From an uncultured Pelagibacteraceae bacterium (GTDB taxonomy: Bacteria; Pseudomonadota; Alphaproteobacteria; Pelagibacterales; Pelagibacteraceae), in the NCBI GenBank assembly GCA_902524235.1, contig CABZCF010000001.1:1-64000 (forward strand): a stretch of 64,000 nucleotides of DNA, in the 5' to 3' direction. Below the pieces are notes generated by a model that had not been told where the DNA came from, did no database searches, and saw only the letters and a program-made list of their open reading frames with translations. A program made the translations under genes and the position numbers. How positions within the stretch are numbered: the first letter of the stretch is position 1; each line of letters begins with the position of its first letter. Positions 48,467 to 59,139 of this stretch are shown in pieces.

Positions 48467-49386
48467 AAACTGCAATAGTTACATCAGATACATCAGAAAA
48501 ACATTTGACTGGAGATGGTCATCCTGAACAACCCAAAAGAGTAGAGTCAATTATAAATGTTTTAAAAAAAAAGAAAGATTTGATATGGGAAAAACCTGAT
48601 GTAGTTCCTGAAAAAATATTAGCCCTTACTCATACTGAGGATTACATTCAAAATTTAAAAAACTCTTTTCCGAAGAAAGGTATAAACTTTCTTGATGGAG
48701 ATACCGTCGTATCTCCAGGAAGCAAAGAGGCAGTATTTGATGCTGCGGGTTCTACAATAAAAGCAATTGACGGAATACAGAATAAGAAATTCACTAACGC
48801 ATTTTGCGTGGTAAGGCCCCCGGGACACCACGCTGAAAAAAATAAAGCTATGGGCTTTTGTTGTTTATCAAATGCTGGCATTGCAACAAACTATTTGATT
48901 AATAAATATAATTACAAGCGAATTGCTTGTGTGGATTTTGATGTTCATTGGGGAAATGGAAATTATAACGTGCTCTATGACAACAAAAACTCTCTATATA
49001 TATCAACCCACCAGTACCCTTTCTATCCTGGTGGAGGTACTGAGAATGATAAAGGAAAATTTAACAATTCACTAAATATTCCCTTGCCAGCAGGTACAAA
49101 TTCAGAAAAATATTTTAATGCCTATGATAGAGTTATTGATAGATTAATTGAGTATAAGCCAGACTTTCTTATTTTTTCAGCTGGTTTCGATGCACATAAG
49201 GATGATCCTTTAGCACAATTTGAATTATCATCTAAAGATTTTTATGAAATTACTAAAAGAACTCTAAGAGCTACTAATAAATATACCAAAGGAAAGGTTC
49301 TATCTGTTCTAGAAGGTGGGTATGACCTTAACGCACTTGCTGAAAGCGCATATAATCATGTAATGGCTCTATCCGAAAAAGACTAA
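48463..49386 (+). CDS. Histone deacetylase family protein
   Basis: GHPEQPKRVESI, VRPPGHHAEKNKAMGFCCLSNAGIA, DFDVHWGNGN, SAGFDAHKDDPLA. Confidence 0.93.
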   Translation: MKTAIVTSDTSEKHLTGDGHPEQPKRVESIINVLKKKKDLIWEKPDVVPEKILALTHTEDYIQNLKNSFPKKGINFLDGDTVVSPGSKEAVFDAAGSTIKAIDGIQNKKFTNAFCVVRPPGHHAEKNKAMGFCCLSNAGIATNYLINKYNYKRIACVDFDVHWGNGNYNVLYDNKNSLYISTHQYPFYPGGGTENDKGKFNNSLNIPLPAGTNSEKYFNAYDRVIDRLIEYKPDFLIFSAGFDAHKDDPLAQFELSSKDFYEITKRTLRATNKYTKGKVLSVLEGGYDLNALAESAYNHVMALSEKD

Positions 49387-49388
49387 TT

Positions 49389-49853
49389 ATGAAATTATAT
49401 AAAATTGGTTATTCAAAAATTAATAATAAAGGCTTATTTGCTAATAAAGATATTAAAAAGGGTACAAGGATTATTAACTACGTTGGAAAAATAATTACAA
49501 AAAAAGAAACAGAGATAAACCCAAAATTTGATAATAATAAAGCAATTTATCTTTACAATTTAAATAATAGATATGATTTAGATGGAGACTTTTCCTATAA
49601 CACTGCTAGACTTATTAATCACTCATGTGATCCAAATTGTGAGGTTGATGGTAAAGGACTAAAATTATGGATTTCATCAATAAAAGATATAAAAAAGGGT
49701 GAGGAATTATCATATGACTATGGATTTGGTTATGATGAAGATTATAAACAATTTCCTTGTAAGTGTGGAACTATGAATTGTTGCGGGTATATAGTCCGTG
49801 AGGGCTCTAGATGGAGAATTAATAAAAAGTTTAGAAAAAGAACTAGTAAGTAA
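49389..49853 (+). CDS. SET domain protein with post-SET motif
   Basis: RLINHSCDPNCEVDG, GEELSYDYGFGYDEDYKQFPCKCGTMNCCGYI. Confidence 0.92.
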   Translation: MKLYKIGYSKINNKGLFANKDIKKGTRIINYVGKIITKKETEINPKFDNNKAIYLYNLNNRYDLDGDFSYNTARLINHSCDPNCEVDGKGLKLWISSIKDIKKGEELSYDYGFGYDEDYKQFPCKCGTMNCCGYIVREGSRWRINKKFRKRTSK

Positions 49854-50583
49854 CTTTTTTTAAATAAAGACCATGGGGTGGAGCAAGTGGTGCGCAAAGT
49901 TTTCTATTTTTTGATTTAAGAACTTTTTCGAATTTCTTTAATGTCCATTTTTTTTCACCAAGGTATTTAAGACAACCAACCATCGATCTGACTTGACTTT
50001 TTAAGAAAGATTTTGAAACAATATCAATGGATATTAAAGTTTTATTTTTTTTTATTGTAAACTTTTTAATTGTTTTGATTGGGTTTGTGGCATCACAACT
50101 TGAAGATCTATATGTTGAAAAATCATGAGTTCCAAGAAATTTTTTTGCACCTTTTTTCATTATGCCAATATCTAAATTTTTAATTAAGTGCCATTCACGT
50201 TTCATATTAATTACTGATTGAGATATACTATTTCTTATTAAATAATTGTAAGTTCTTTCTTTTGCACTATGCCTAGCATGAAAATTTATATTTTTTTTTT
50301 TTATAGTCAAAATAGAAATTTCTTTTTTATTTAAAAAAAAGTTTAAAGATTTAATTAATTTTGAAATATTCGTTAGTTTTTCTTTGTAATAAAAATGTGC
50401 AGATTGCTCAATTGCATGTACGCCTGAGTCTGTTCTTCCGGATCCGTAGATTGTAATTTTTTTTTTTAATAATTTTGACAAATATAATTGAACAGTATTT
50501 TGAATTGATCTGCCATTTTTTTGAGACTGCCATCCAACATACTTTGTTCCAACATACTCCAATAATATTTGGTATTTATTCAC
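49843..50583 (-). CDS. truA: tRNA pseudouridine(38-40) synthase TruA
   Basis: YVGWQSQKNGRSIQNTVQ, GSGRTDSGVHA. Confidence 0.95.
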   Translation of the reverse strand: MNKYQILLEYVGTKYVGWQSQKNGRSIQNTVQLYLSKLLKKKITIYGSGRTDSGVHAIEQSAHFYYKEKLTNISKLIKSLNFFLNKKEISILTIKKKNINFHARHSAKERTYNYLIRNSISQSVINMKREWHLIKNLDIGIMKKGAKKFLGTHDFSTYRSSSCDATNPIKTIKKFTIKKNKTLISIDIVSKSFLKSQVRSMVGCLKYLGEKKWTLKKFEKVLKSKNRKLCAPLAPPHGLYLKKVTY

Positions 50584-51493
50584 GCTTAAGTGATACCCCT
50601 TTTTTAATTTTACTACCTAAAAGAAAAGTACTCGTATTTTGAACTTTTTTTCCTTGTTTCTGAATTTCTAATATTCTGATCGAATTTTTTCCACAAGCTA
50701 CTGTTAATAAATCATCTATAACCTCTCCAGGTTTTCCGGTTGACTCAGATAGCTCAGATTTGATAATTTTATATCTCTCCTTTTTAAATTCAAACCAAGC
50801 ACCAGGATTTGGAAAAAGACCATTTATTTTACCTAGAATATTTAGTGCACTTTCATTCCAATTAATTTTACCCTCCATTTTATTTATTTTTTCAGCATAA
50901 CTAGCTTCATTGTGTATCTGATCTACAAATGTTGCTTTATTTGAAAATATTAATTCAATATTTTGAGTAATTTTTTCTGCACTTAGTTCGCTTAATTTTT
51001 TGGATAATGTTTCGCTATTATCAGTTTTATTAATTTGGATTTTATATTGATTGAAAATAGGACCACTGTCTAAAACATTATTTAATTTCATAAAACTTAT
51101 CCCAGTAAATTTTTCAAGATTAATCAAAGAGCGTTGAATAGGTGCTGCCCCTCTATATTTTGGCAACAAAGATGCGTGAATATTAATAAATCCTAGTTTA
51201 CAGCTTTCTAGTATAGACTTAGGAATAATTTGACCATATGCAACAACTATACCTAAATCAAATTCAGCTGTTTTTATAAAATTCTCCTCTTTTTTTATAT
51301 TTTCTGGAGTTTTAATTTTTAAATTAAATTTTTCTGCATAATTATGCACTGGTGATTTCAAAATTTTTTGACCTCTATTTGATCTTTTTGGAGGCTGAGT
51401 AAATACACATATTATTTCTAATTCATTTTTAATTATTCTATCTAAGATCGGTACTGCAAAATTTGGAGTACCTAAGAAAATTACTTTACGCAT
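50576..51493 (-). CDS. fmt: Methionyl-tRNA formyltransferase
   Basis: VIFLGTPNFAVPIL, NIHASLLPKYRGAAPIQ. Confidence 0.95.
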   Translation of the reverse strand: MRKVIFLGTPNFAVPILDRIIKNELEIICVFTQPPKRSNRGQKILKSPVHNYAEKFNLKIKTPENIKKEENFIKTAEFDLGIVVAYGQIIPKSILESCKLGFINIHASLLPKYRGAAPIQRSLINLEKFTGISFMKLNNVLDSGPIFNQYKIQINKTDNSETLSKKLSELSAEKITQNIELIFSNKATFVDQIHNEASYAEKINKMEGKINWNESALNILGKINGLFPNPGAWFEFKKERYKIIKSELSESTGKPGEVIDDLLTVACGKNSIRILEIQKQGKKVQNTSTFLLGSKIKKGVSLKRE

Positions 51494-52017
51494 TAAACTA
51501 TTATTTTATTATTATTTGAAATTTCTTTTGAAATTTTTTTTATAATTAAATCTTTTTTAAGTTTTGACAAGTAATCGATTATTAAAATACCGTCACAATG
51601 TTGAACTTCGTGTTGAATACATGTTGACAAAAGTCCACTACATTGCATAGTATTTTTTTTACCATTTTCATTAATATATTCTATTTCAATTTCTTTCGGT
51701 CTCTCTATCTGTATAAAAGTATTGGGTATAGATAAACATCCTTCCTCATATGTAGATCTAACGTCACTAAACTTTTTAATTTTTGGGTTAATAAGACAAT
51801 GAAGATTTCTTTTTTCATCTTTTTTTGATACGTCTACTATGACTATTCTTTTAGGTATACCTATTTGTATTGCTGCCAAACCAATACCATTAGCATCATA
51901 CATAGTATCTTTTAGATCTTTTATTAGTTTTTTTTCATTTACATTAATTTTTTCTATTGGGGACGATATTTTTTTAAGAATGGGGTCCGGTACAGTAATA
52001 ATTTCCTTGATTGACAT
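51493..52017 (-). CDS. def: Peptide deformylase
   Basis: NGIGLAAIQIGIP, EEGCLSIP, CIQHEVQHCDGIL (usual HExxH Glu-position reads HEVQH). Confidence 0.95.
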   Translation of the reverse strand: MSIKEIITVPDPILKKISSPIEKINVNEKKLIKDLKDTMYDANGIGLAAIQIGIPKRIVIVDVSKKDEKRNLHCLINPKIKKFSDVRSTYEEGCLSIPNTFIQIERPKEIEIEYINENGKKNTMQCSGLLSTCIQHEVQHCDGILIIDYLSKLKKDLIIKKISKEISNNNKIIV

Positions 52018-52023
52018 ATATAT

Positions 52024-53766
52024 CTAGACTTTCAAAGGTAAAATTTTTATCAAAATATCGTTGCGTAATTTATCAAGGTTTATCTCATTTAGAGTTGTAG
52101 TTATGAAATACAATGTTTCAGTACCCAAATCCTCAAGGTTGTCTTCCCCAATAATTTCAACTAATCTTAGCAATATCATTCCTACATCTTCATTATTTAT
52201 ATACACTTGTAAATCAGTAGGGATGTTAGGGTTTCTCTCATATAAATTTGTATATTTTTTTTGAATATCCACACCATCATAAATTAAAGAGTCTAACATT
52301 ATTTTATCTTTGTTTGAAAAAATATAATTTTTATTTGCTTTAACTTTTTTTAATATATCATTTGTGTCCTTAGTGGCTTTATCAATACTATAATCTTTAA
52401 CAAAATAATCTATTAACTTTGATTGATGAATTATTTTATTGTTTATATTGTATTTTTTTTGTATTTTTTTTTCATTTATAATATTTTTTTCATAAAATGT
52501 TGTTTGATTTGCGGAAATATCGTCAAAGTCAATATTTTTTAAAATATTGGATAATTCTATGACAAATGCATTTTCTATATTGTCTTTTCTAAATAAGCTT
52601 TTAATTTTCATTGCAAGGTTAACTTTATTGATTGGGTCATCAGACAAAAGAAGTCTTTGATATAAAATAGCTCTCGCTTGAAAATTTGGTAATTTATTGT
52701 AAAGGTTATCAGCATCTAATAGCTGGGATAAACTAAAGTCAAATCTTTTATAAAGTCGTAAAAGCTCTTTTTCTGAATAATTTTTTTCGTGGGTTGCTTT
52801 TTCTAATGTCATAATTTTTTTTGAATTTTCCAGATCAATTTCTTTTATATTTTCTAAAAGATTATTTGATGAGAGATATTTCCAGATAGCTTTTGGTGTT
52901 TTTTCGTTAGCAGTATAATTAAAATTTTTCGATGTTACATGTGAAAGATGAAAATTCAGAACACTTTTTTCTGAAATTTCTGCGATGCTTTTATCACTAT
53001 AACCCATGAGATAATTAAACTTTGACTCAAAAAATTTGTCTTTAAAACCTTGCTCATTTTTTAAATCAAAGTAAATTTGTGCTTCTTCGTTTTTTTTTAA
53101 TTTAATTAAACAATAAATTTTGAATTTGTCGATATAGTCATTAGTAGATTTAAATTTTAATTGACTTAAAAGTTTGCACGACTCATCAAGGTTTCCATTT
53201 TTGAGATAATAATCTAAGTAAAATTTAACAATTTTATTATTATTTATTAATTCATTTTTTAATAAAAAACTTTTAATTAAATTTGTATCTTCTCTTTTAA
53301 TAAGATAATTAATTTTAAAGTTTGTAAATTCCTGATTTTCATTTAAGTTTTTTGGAGGATAAGCATTGGTCAATAAAGCTACATTTAAAATTTCAATTGC
53401 ATCATCTGATAGATTAATTTTATCTATTTTTTTTATTAAATTTTTTACTTGATCAGAATCAGAATATTTCCACATATCAATTGTCAAATTATTTTCTTGA
53501 GGATCATATAGTCCAACTAAAGTAGTTTTTGGATTTTCTAAATTTTCAAAATTAAGAACGTTATCGTCATTTTTTTTTTTTGATATTATTTTATTTAGTA
53601 TTATTTCATCTTTTTCCAGAGACTGAACATCTAAATCGGTATTATCTTCATTATTATTTTCTAAATTCCAAATATCGACTGGTTCGTTAGAAAATGAATT
53701 TACATTAAAAAATAAAACAAAAACTATTAATAAAAAAAATTTATTTAACGACTTTAAAATTTTCAT
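52024..53766 (-). CDS. Exported hypothetical protein, 580 aa
   Basis: Signal peptide-like N-terminus, helical Asn/Lys-rich sequence. Confidence 0.7.
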   Translation of the reverse strand: MKILKSLNKFFLLIVFVLFFNVNSFSNEPVDIWNLENNNEDNTDLDVQSLEKDEIILNKIISKKKNDDNVLNFENLENPKTTLVGLYDPQENNLTIDMWKYSDSDQVKNLIKKIDKINLSDDAIEILNVALLTNAYPPKNLNENQEFTNFKINYLIKREDTNLIKSFLLKNELINNNKIVKFYLDYYLKNGNLDESCKLLSQLKFKSTNDYIDKFKIYCLIKLKKNEEAQIYFDLKNEQGFKDKFFESKFNYLMGYSDKSIAEISEKSVLNFHLSHVTSKNFNYTANEKTPKAIWKYLSSNNLLENIKEIDLENSKKIMTLEKATHEKNYSEKELLRLYKRFDFSLSQLLDADNLYNKLPNFQARAILYQRLLLSDDPINKVNLAMKIKSLFRKDNIENAFVIELSNILKNIDFDDISANQTTFYEKNIINEKKIQKKYNINNKIIHQSKLIDYFVKDYSIDKATKDTNDILKKVKANKNYIFSNKDKIMLDSLIYDGVDIQKKYTNLYERNPNIPTDLQVYINNEDVGMILLRLVEIIGEDNLEDLGTETLYFITTTLNEINLDKLRNDILIKILPLKV

Positions 53767-53926
53767 TTGGTATTTTTTTTTCTATTACTTTATTTGGAGA
53801 TGGAAAATCAATTTTATCAACTAAAATCATTGAAATATATAAAACTGCTAATATAAGAATTATTTTGATAAAAATTTTTCCAAACGCTCCAAGGTTACCA
53901 ACTCTTGTTTTTTTTTGAAATTGCAT
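53741..53926 (-). CDS. Small single-TM hypothetical protein
   Basis: 61 aa, IFIKIILILAVLYISMILVD; overlaps the 580-aa gene start. Confidence 0.55.
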   Translation of the reverse strand: MQFQKKTRVGNLGAFGKIFIKIILILAVLYISMILVDKIDFPSPNKVIEKKIPNENFKVVK

Positions 53927-53982
53927 ATAAATTAAATATTTTCAAATTAAGACAAATTTGTGTTTTTTCAATAAAGAAGGTT

Positions 53983-54495
53983 ATGAAAACGAAAAAAAAT
54001 CTAATTTTAGTCGGTATGATGGGTTCAGGAAAATCGACAATTGGTAATATAATATCAAAAAAATTAAATTTTGAGTTTATTGATACTGATTCTGAAATAG
54101 AGAAATATGAAGAAATTTCAATCAAAAAAATATTTGATATTAAAGGTGAAAACTACTTTAGGAAATTAGAGGAAACAATAATTTTAAAATCTATAAATTT
54201 AAATAATAAAGTAATATCTTTAGGTGGTGGTGGATTTTTAAAATTACATTTAAGAAAAAAAATCCAAATGAAATGTATCTCTTTTTGGTTAGATTGGAAG
54301 GATGATACTATTATAAAAAGAATATTTAAAAATGATAAAAGACCCTTGGCACGACATTCGTCAAAGTTAAATTTAAAAGATATGATTATTCAAAGGCATA
54401 AGCATTATAAAGAAGCTACTTACAGAATTATTTGCGAAAATTTAAACAAAAAAGAGATTGCTGATGAAATAATAAAAAAATATGAGATACAATAG
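53983..54495 (+). CDS. aroK: Shikimate kinase
   Basis: MKTKKNLILVGMMGSGKSTIGNIISKKLNFEFIDTDSEIE; followed by aroB. Confidence 0.95.
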   Translation: MKTKKNLILVGMMGSGKSTIGNIISKKLNFEFIDTDSEIEKYEEISIKKIFDIKGENYFRKLEETIILKSINLNNKVISLGGGGFLKLHLRKKIQMKCISFWLDWKDDTIIKRIFKNDKRPLARHSSKLNLKDMIIQRHKHYKEATYRIICENLNKKEIADEIIKKYEIQ

Positions 54496-55594
54496 ATTAA
54501 AAATTCAAACCTCAACAAGTAAGTATTCTATTTATATTGGATCAAATTTTACTAATAAAATAAATACAATTCTGAATAATGAAAAGATTTTTTTTAATAA
54601 AGCTTTAATAATTTACGACTCGAAAATCAAGATTAAAGAAGTTTCAAAAATAATATCAAAATTAAAAAAAAAAGAAGTATTAATATATAAATTTGTCTCA
54701 AACGAAAAATCTAAAAGTTTTCATACTGTTAATAAAATAATTATCAAACTATTAAAAAATAATTTTACTAGACAAGACTGTATTATTTCGTTGGGTGGGG
54801 GAATTGCAGGAGATTTATCCGGTTTCGTCTCTAGTATTTATAAAAGAGGAATTAAATTTATTAATATCCCAACAACTTTATTGGCTCAAGTAGATGCGAG
54901 TATAGGTGGTAAAACAGGAGTTAATCATGAGATTTATGGTAAAAATTTAATTGGATCATTTTATCAGCCCAATGTTGTTATAGCAGATACAGATTATCTT
55001 AAGTCTTTAAGTAAAAAAGAATTAATTTGTGGATACGCTGAAATATTTAAGCATAGTCTAATATATAGCAAACAAAATTTTCTTTTTTTAGAAAAATTTT
55101 ATAAAAAAATTTTATCATTAGAAAAAAAAGTTCTAGAAAAAGCAATTTTGGAAAGTTGTAAAATCAAAAAAAGTATTGTTCAAAAAGATGAAAAAGAGAA
55201 GAATTTAAGAAAGATATTGAATCTTGGTCATACGTTTGGTCACGCTTATGAAGCTGCTTGTGGATACAAAAATATTTTAAATCATGGAGAAGGAGTAATG
55301 CTTGGAATAAAAACTGCTATTTTATTCAGTTTAAAAGAAAAAAAGTTATCTTTAAATGATTTTAACAGAATTAATCAAAGTATATTAAATTTAAATTTTA
55401 ATTTAAAACTTAAAAAGTTTTTTTCATTAAAAGATATAAATAAATTAATAGGTTATATGAAAAATGACAAAAAAAATAATAATTCAAAAATTAATTTAGT
55501 TTTATTAAATAGAATTGGAAAAGCATCAATAAAAAATTCATACGATCAAATAAAAATAAAAAAATTCTTATACGAGAACTTAAATAATATTTAA
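54482..55594 (+). CDS. aroB: 3-dehydroquinate synthase
   Basis: LGGGIAGDLSGFVSSIYKRGI, TTLLAQVDASIGGKTGVNH, LNLGHTFGHAYE. Confidence 0.96.
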   Translation: MRYNRLKIQTSTSKYSIYIGSNFTNKINTILNNEKIFFNKALIIYDSKIKIKEVSKIISKLKKKEVLIYKFVSNEKSKSFHTVNKIIIKLLKNNFTRQDCIISLGGGIAGDLSGFVSSIYKRGIKFINIPTTLLAQVDASIGGKTGVNHEIYGKNLIGSFYQPNVVIADTDYLKSLSKKELICGYAEIFKHSLIYSKQNFLFLEKFYKKILSLEKKVLEKAILESCKIKKSIVQKDEKEKNLRKILNLGHTFGHAYEAACGYKNILNHGEGVMLGIKTAILFSLKEKKLSLNDFNRINQSILNLNFNLKLKKFFSLKDINKLIGYMKNDKKNNNSKINLVLLNRIGKASIKNSYDQIKIKKFLYENLNNI

Positions 55595-55840
55595 TTGAAT
55601 CGAATGAATATAGTTCTTTAATTCATTATTTAGCAAATTATAAATTATTTTTGATCTTTTAATTCTATCCATTTTATTGAGATAACTCGACTCAATTGAA
55701 ATTTTGATATGAAATTTTTTTTTATCGTGTCCAGCATGGTTTAAATGTAAAAAAGTTTGGTCTTCTATAATTATTTTTTGTACTTTAATTCTTTTTTTTA
55801 TTTTTTTTTTTACTATTTCAGAAAGTTGATTTATATCCAT
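55580..55840 (-). CDS. BolA family protein
   Basis: 86 aa BolA/IbaG-type, HAGHDKKKFHIKISIES...RSKIIYNLL. Confidence 0.8.
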   Translation of the reverse strand: MDINQLSEIVKKKIKKRIKVQKIIIEDQTFLHLNHAGHDKKKFHIKISIESSYLNKMDRIKRSKIIYNLLNNELKNYIHSIQLNII

Positions 55841-55860
55841 ATTATATAAATATATAATAT

Positions 55861-56385
55861 ATGAAAAATATCTGTGATTGGAATAGTTGTAATAAACCTG
55901 GTGAATATAAAGCTCCAGTTGAAAGAGATAATAGCAGAAAATATAGGCTATTATGCTTAGAACATATTAGAGAGTTTAACAAAAATTGGAATTATTTTAG
56001 GGGTATGGATGACCAACAAATATTTGACTTTATTAAATCTGATCTTACTTGGCATAAACCAACACAAAGCTTCAGTTCATCAGATAATTTTTTTAAAGTG
56101 TTGTGGAATAATGCCCTTAAAAATGATGGGAGAGATAGAGAAATAGATCCAAGCTTAGACAACATGAGACAATTTAGATTTAATCAAAATGACCTGAAGT
56201 CTTTTAAAATTTTAGGTCTTAATGTTGGAGTAAAATGGGATAGTATAAATAAACGATTTAAAAAACTTGTCAAAAAATTTCACCCTGATATGAATTCAGG
56301 TAATAGAAATTTTGAGGATAAACTTAAGGTCATTACACTAGCTTATACTCAACTAAAAAACGCTTATAGGAAAAAAATTGATTGA
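55861..56385 (+). CDS. DnaJ-domain protein
   Basis: C-terminal J domain (FKILGLNVGVKWDSINKRFKKLVKKFHPDMNSG). Confidence 0.87.
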   Translation: MKNICDWNSCNKPGEYKAPVERDNSRKYRLLCLEHIREFNKNWNYFRGMDDQQIFDFIKSDLTWHKPTQSFSSSDNFFKVLWNNALKNDGRDREIDPSLDNMRQFRFNQNDLKSFKILGLNVGVKWDSINKRFKKLVKKFHPDMNSGNRNFEDKLKVITLAYTQLKNAYRKKID

Positions 56386-57355
56386 AAATCTTAAACAAGA
56401 ACCAGATATAAAAGTATCAATTAAACAAACATTCGGAATTGATACTGATCTCGAAGTTGATGCATTTTCACAAAAAAACGAGTTGGTTCCTGAAATAGAT
56501 AAAGACTATGTATTTGATAAAGATACAACTTTAGCAATTTTAAACGGCTTTTCACATAATAAAAAAGTGATAGTACACGGTTATCATGGAACTGGAAAAA
56601 GTACACATATCACGCAGGTAGCAGCAAGATTAAATTGGCCTTGTGTTAGAATAAATTTAGATTCTCATATCAGCAGAATTGATCTCATAGGAAAGGATGC
56701 AATTACACTTAAAGATGGAAAGCAGATAACTGAATTCAAAGAGGGTATACTTCCTTGGTCTTATCAAAATCCAGTTGCTTTAGTTTTTGACGAGTATGAT
56801 GCTGGTAGAAGTGATGTAATGTTTGTTCTACAAAGAATTTTGGAAAGTGATGGAAATTTTACTCTTTTGGATAGAAACAAAGTTGTAAAACAGAATAATT
56901 ATTTTAGATTATTTGCTACAGCCAACACCATAGGCTTGGGGGACACAACTGGACTTTACACTGGAACTCAACAAATAAACCAAGCACAGCTAGACAGATG
57001 GGAAATTGTAACTTCTCTAAACTACTTAAATCCAGAAAAAGAATTAGAAATAATTTTATCTAAAAATAAAAACTTAAATAATGAGTCAGGAAAAGAAAAG
57101 GTAAAAAATATGATTAAGGTAGCCTCTTTAACTAGAAAGGGATTTATGTCAGGTGATATTTCAACCGTAATGAGTCCTCGAACTGTTCTCAATTGGTGTA
57201 ATAATTCAGATATATTTAAAAATATTGGGTATGCATTTAGAGTAACGTTTTTAAATAAATGCGATGAAACTGAGAAAAATATAATTGCAGAATATTATCA
57301 AAGATGTTTTGGAGATGACCTGCCAGAGTCATTAAAAAATAATCAAGGTAAATGA
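56378..57355 (+). CDS. cobS: CobS-type AAA ATPase
   Basis: TTG start; [46 protein letters not shown]. Confidence 0.9.
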   Translation: MIENLKQEPDIKVSIKQTFGIDTDLEVDAFSQKNELVPEIDKDYVFDKDTTLAILNGFSHNKKVIVHGYHGTGKSTHITQVAARLNWPCVRINLDSHISRIDLIGKDAITLKDGKQITEFKEGILPWSYQNPVALVFDEYDAGRSDVMFVLQRILESDGNFTLLDRNKVVKQNNYFRLFATANTIGLGDTTGLYTGTQQINQAQLDRWEIVTSLNYLNPEKELEIILSKNKNLNNESGKEKVKNMIKVASLTRKGFMSGDISTVMSPRTVLNWCNNSDIFKNIGYAFRVTFLNKCDETEKNIIAEYYQRCFGDDLPESLKNNQGK

Positions 57356-59139
57356 CAAAAGATGAGATTTTAAGGGAAAAAATAAAAAATGCTTTAATAA
57401 GCACTTTTAAAGTAATTTCCTTGAAATTTAACAAGGACAAATTAGAAAACTTCGATAAAAAAGCTACAGACCTTATAAGCCAAAAAAATGAAATTATAGT
57501 AAAGAACTTTGATAATCTTAGAGCGGAATTTGATTCAAAAGCATTAAAGCAAGGTTATTCGGATGTAGAAATTTATAAAAATAATTTACCTCAAAATAAT
57601 AAACAAATAGCTTTGTATAAAATTACTGAAAGAATAAGGTGTGAGTTTATCGGAATGGACATGTACCTTGGTATTAATAAGAATATAAATAATTATTACG
57701 ACCGTAAAATAAATTTAAATAATAAATTGAAAATCGATACAATTAAAGATGCGCCGGTATCAAAAGCCTTCGAGCTTTACATGATAAAAAATTTTTTAGA
57801 CATAAAACTTAATTCCAACAGTCAAAAAATATTAGATTATTGGGAGACAAATTTTAATAATACAATAAAAAAATATAAAAAATACTTAATTAAAAATATA
57901 AACAATCAAAAGATTTTCAATTCAAAATTTTCAGAATTAATAAACGAGTTGAATTTAGAAGATATTGATAACGACACAAGTCAAAATAAAGAGGAGGAAA
58001 AAGATCAACAACAAGATAATTCTAGAAATGATAACGAAAAGGAAGATAACGATAAAGACGCATCTGATGAACAAAATTCAACCAGTATGGAATTTGAAAG
58101 TGACGTGTCTGAATTTAGAATTGATGAACAATTGGATGTCGACGAAAATATTAATAATTCATCTAAAAATATATCACAAAAATTAAATATTATTAAAGAT
58201 GAAAAAGAATACAAAATATACACTAATAACTTTGATGAGATAGCAAGAGCTGAAAAGTTAGAAAACAATGAAGAAATTTCAAAATTGAGAAAAAACTTAG
58301 ATCAACAACTTTTGAGCTTTAAAGATCTGGTGACTAAGCTTGCAAATAAGTTACAAAGACAACTTTTAGCAAAACAAAATAGATCTTGGGATTTTGATTT
58401 AGAGGAGGGTTTGTTAGATAGCTCTAAATTAACTAGAGTAGTTATTGATCCATATAATTCTTTATCATTTAAAAAAGAAAAAGACTTAGAATTTAAAGAT
58501 ACTATAGTAACAATTTTAATTGATAACTCGGGATCTATGCGTGGAAGACCTATTACAATAGCAGCGTTATGTGCAGACATTTTATCAAGAACTTTAGAAA
58601 GATGTTCTGTAAAAGTTGAGGTTTTAGGTTTTACAACAAAAAATTGGAAAGGCGGTCAAAGTCGTGAAGATTGGACAAAAAAAGGTAAAATTAAAAATCC
58701 TGGTAGGTTAAATGATTTGAGACACATTATATATAAGTCAGCTGATAACCATTGGAGGAGATCTAAAAATAATTTAGGCCTGATGTTAAAAGAGGGTTTG
58801 CTTAAAGAAAATATAGATGGAGAAGCAATAAATTGGGCTTACAACAGACTTCAGAAGAGAGGTGAAGAGAGAAAAATCCTAATGGTAATTTCAGATGGAG
58901 CACCAGTTGATGACTCTACACTATCAGTTAATTCAGGTGATTATTTAGAAAGACATTTAAAAAAAATGGTAAAATTAATTGAAAGCAAGGAAGATGTAGA
59001 AATCCTAGCAATTGGCATAGGTCACGATGTTTCCAGATATTATAAAAGAGCAATAAAAATTTCAGATGTAAATGAGTTGGGAGATGTCATGATAAATCAA
59101 TTAAGTACTTTATTTGAAAAAGATAAAATTTTAAATTAG
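57352..59139 (+). CDS. cobT: CobT-type protein with VWA domain
   Basis: Acidic central region; [31 protein letters not shown]. Confidence 0.92.
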   Translation: MTKDEILREKIKNALISTFKVISLKFNKDKLENFDKKATDLISQKNEIIVKNFDNLRAEFDSKALKQGYSDVEIYKNNLPQNNKQIALYKITERIRCEFIGMDMYLGINKNINNYYDRKINLNNKLKIDTIKDAPVSKAFELYMIKNFLDIKLNSNSQKILDYWETNFNNTIKKYKKYLIKNINNQKIFNSKFSELINELNLEDIDNDTSQNKEEEKDQQQDNSRNDNEKEDNDKDASDEQNSTSMEFESDVSEFRIDEQLDVDENINNSSKNISQKLNIIKDEKEYKIYTNNFDEIARAEKLENNEEISKLRKNLDQQLLSFKDLVTKLANKLQRQLLAKQNRSWDFDLEEGLLDSSKLTRVVIDPYNSLSFKKEKDLEFKDTIVTILIDNSGSMRGRPITIAALCADILSRTLERCSVKVEVLGFTTKNWKGGQSREDWTKKGKIKNPGRLNDLRHIIYKSADNHWRRSKNNLGLMLKEGLLKENIDGEAINWAYNRLQKRGEERKILMVISDGAPVDDSTLSVNSGDYLERHLKKMVKLIESKEDVEILAIGIGHDVSRYYKRAIKISDVNELGDVMINQLSTLFEKDKILN

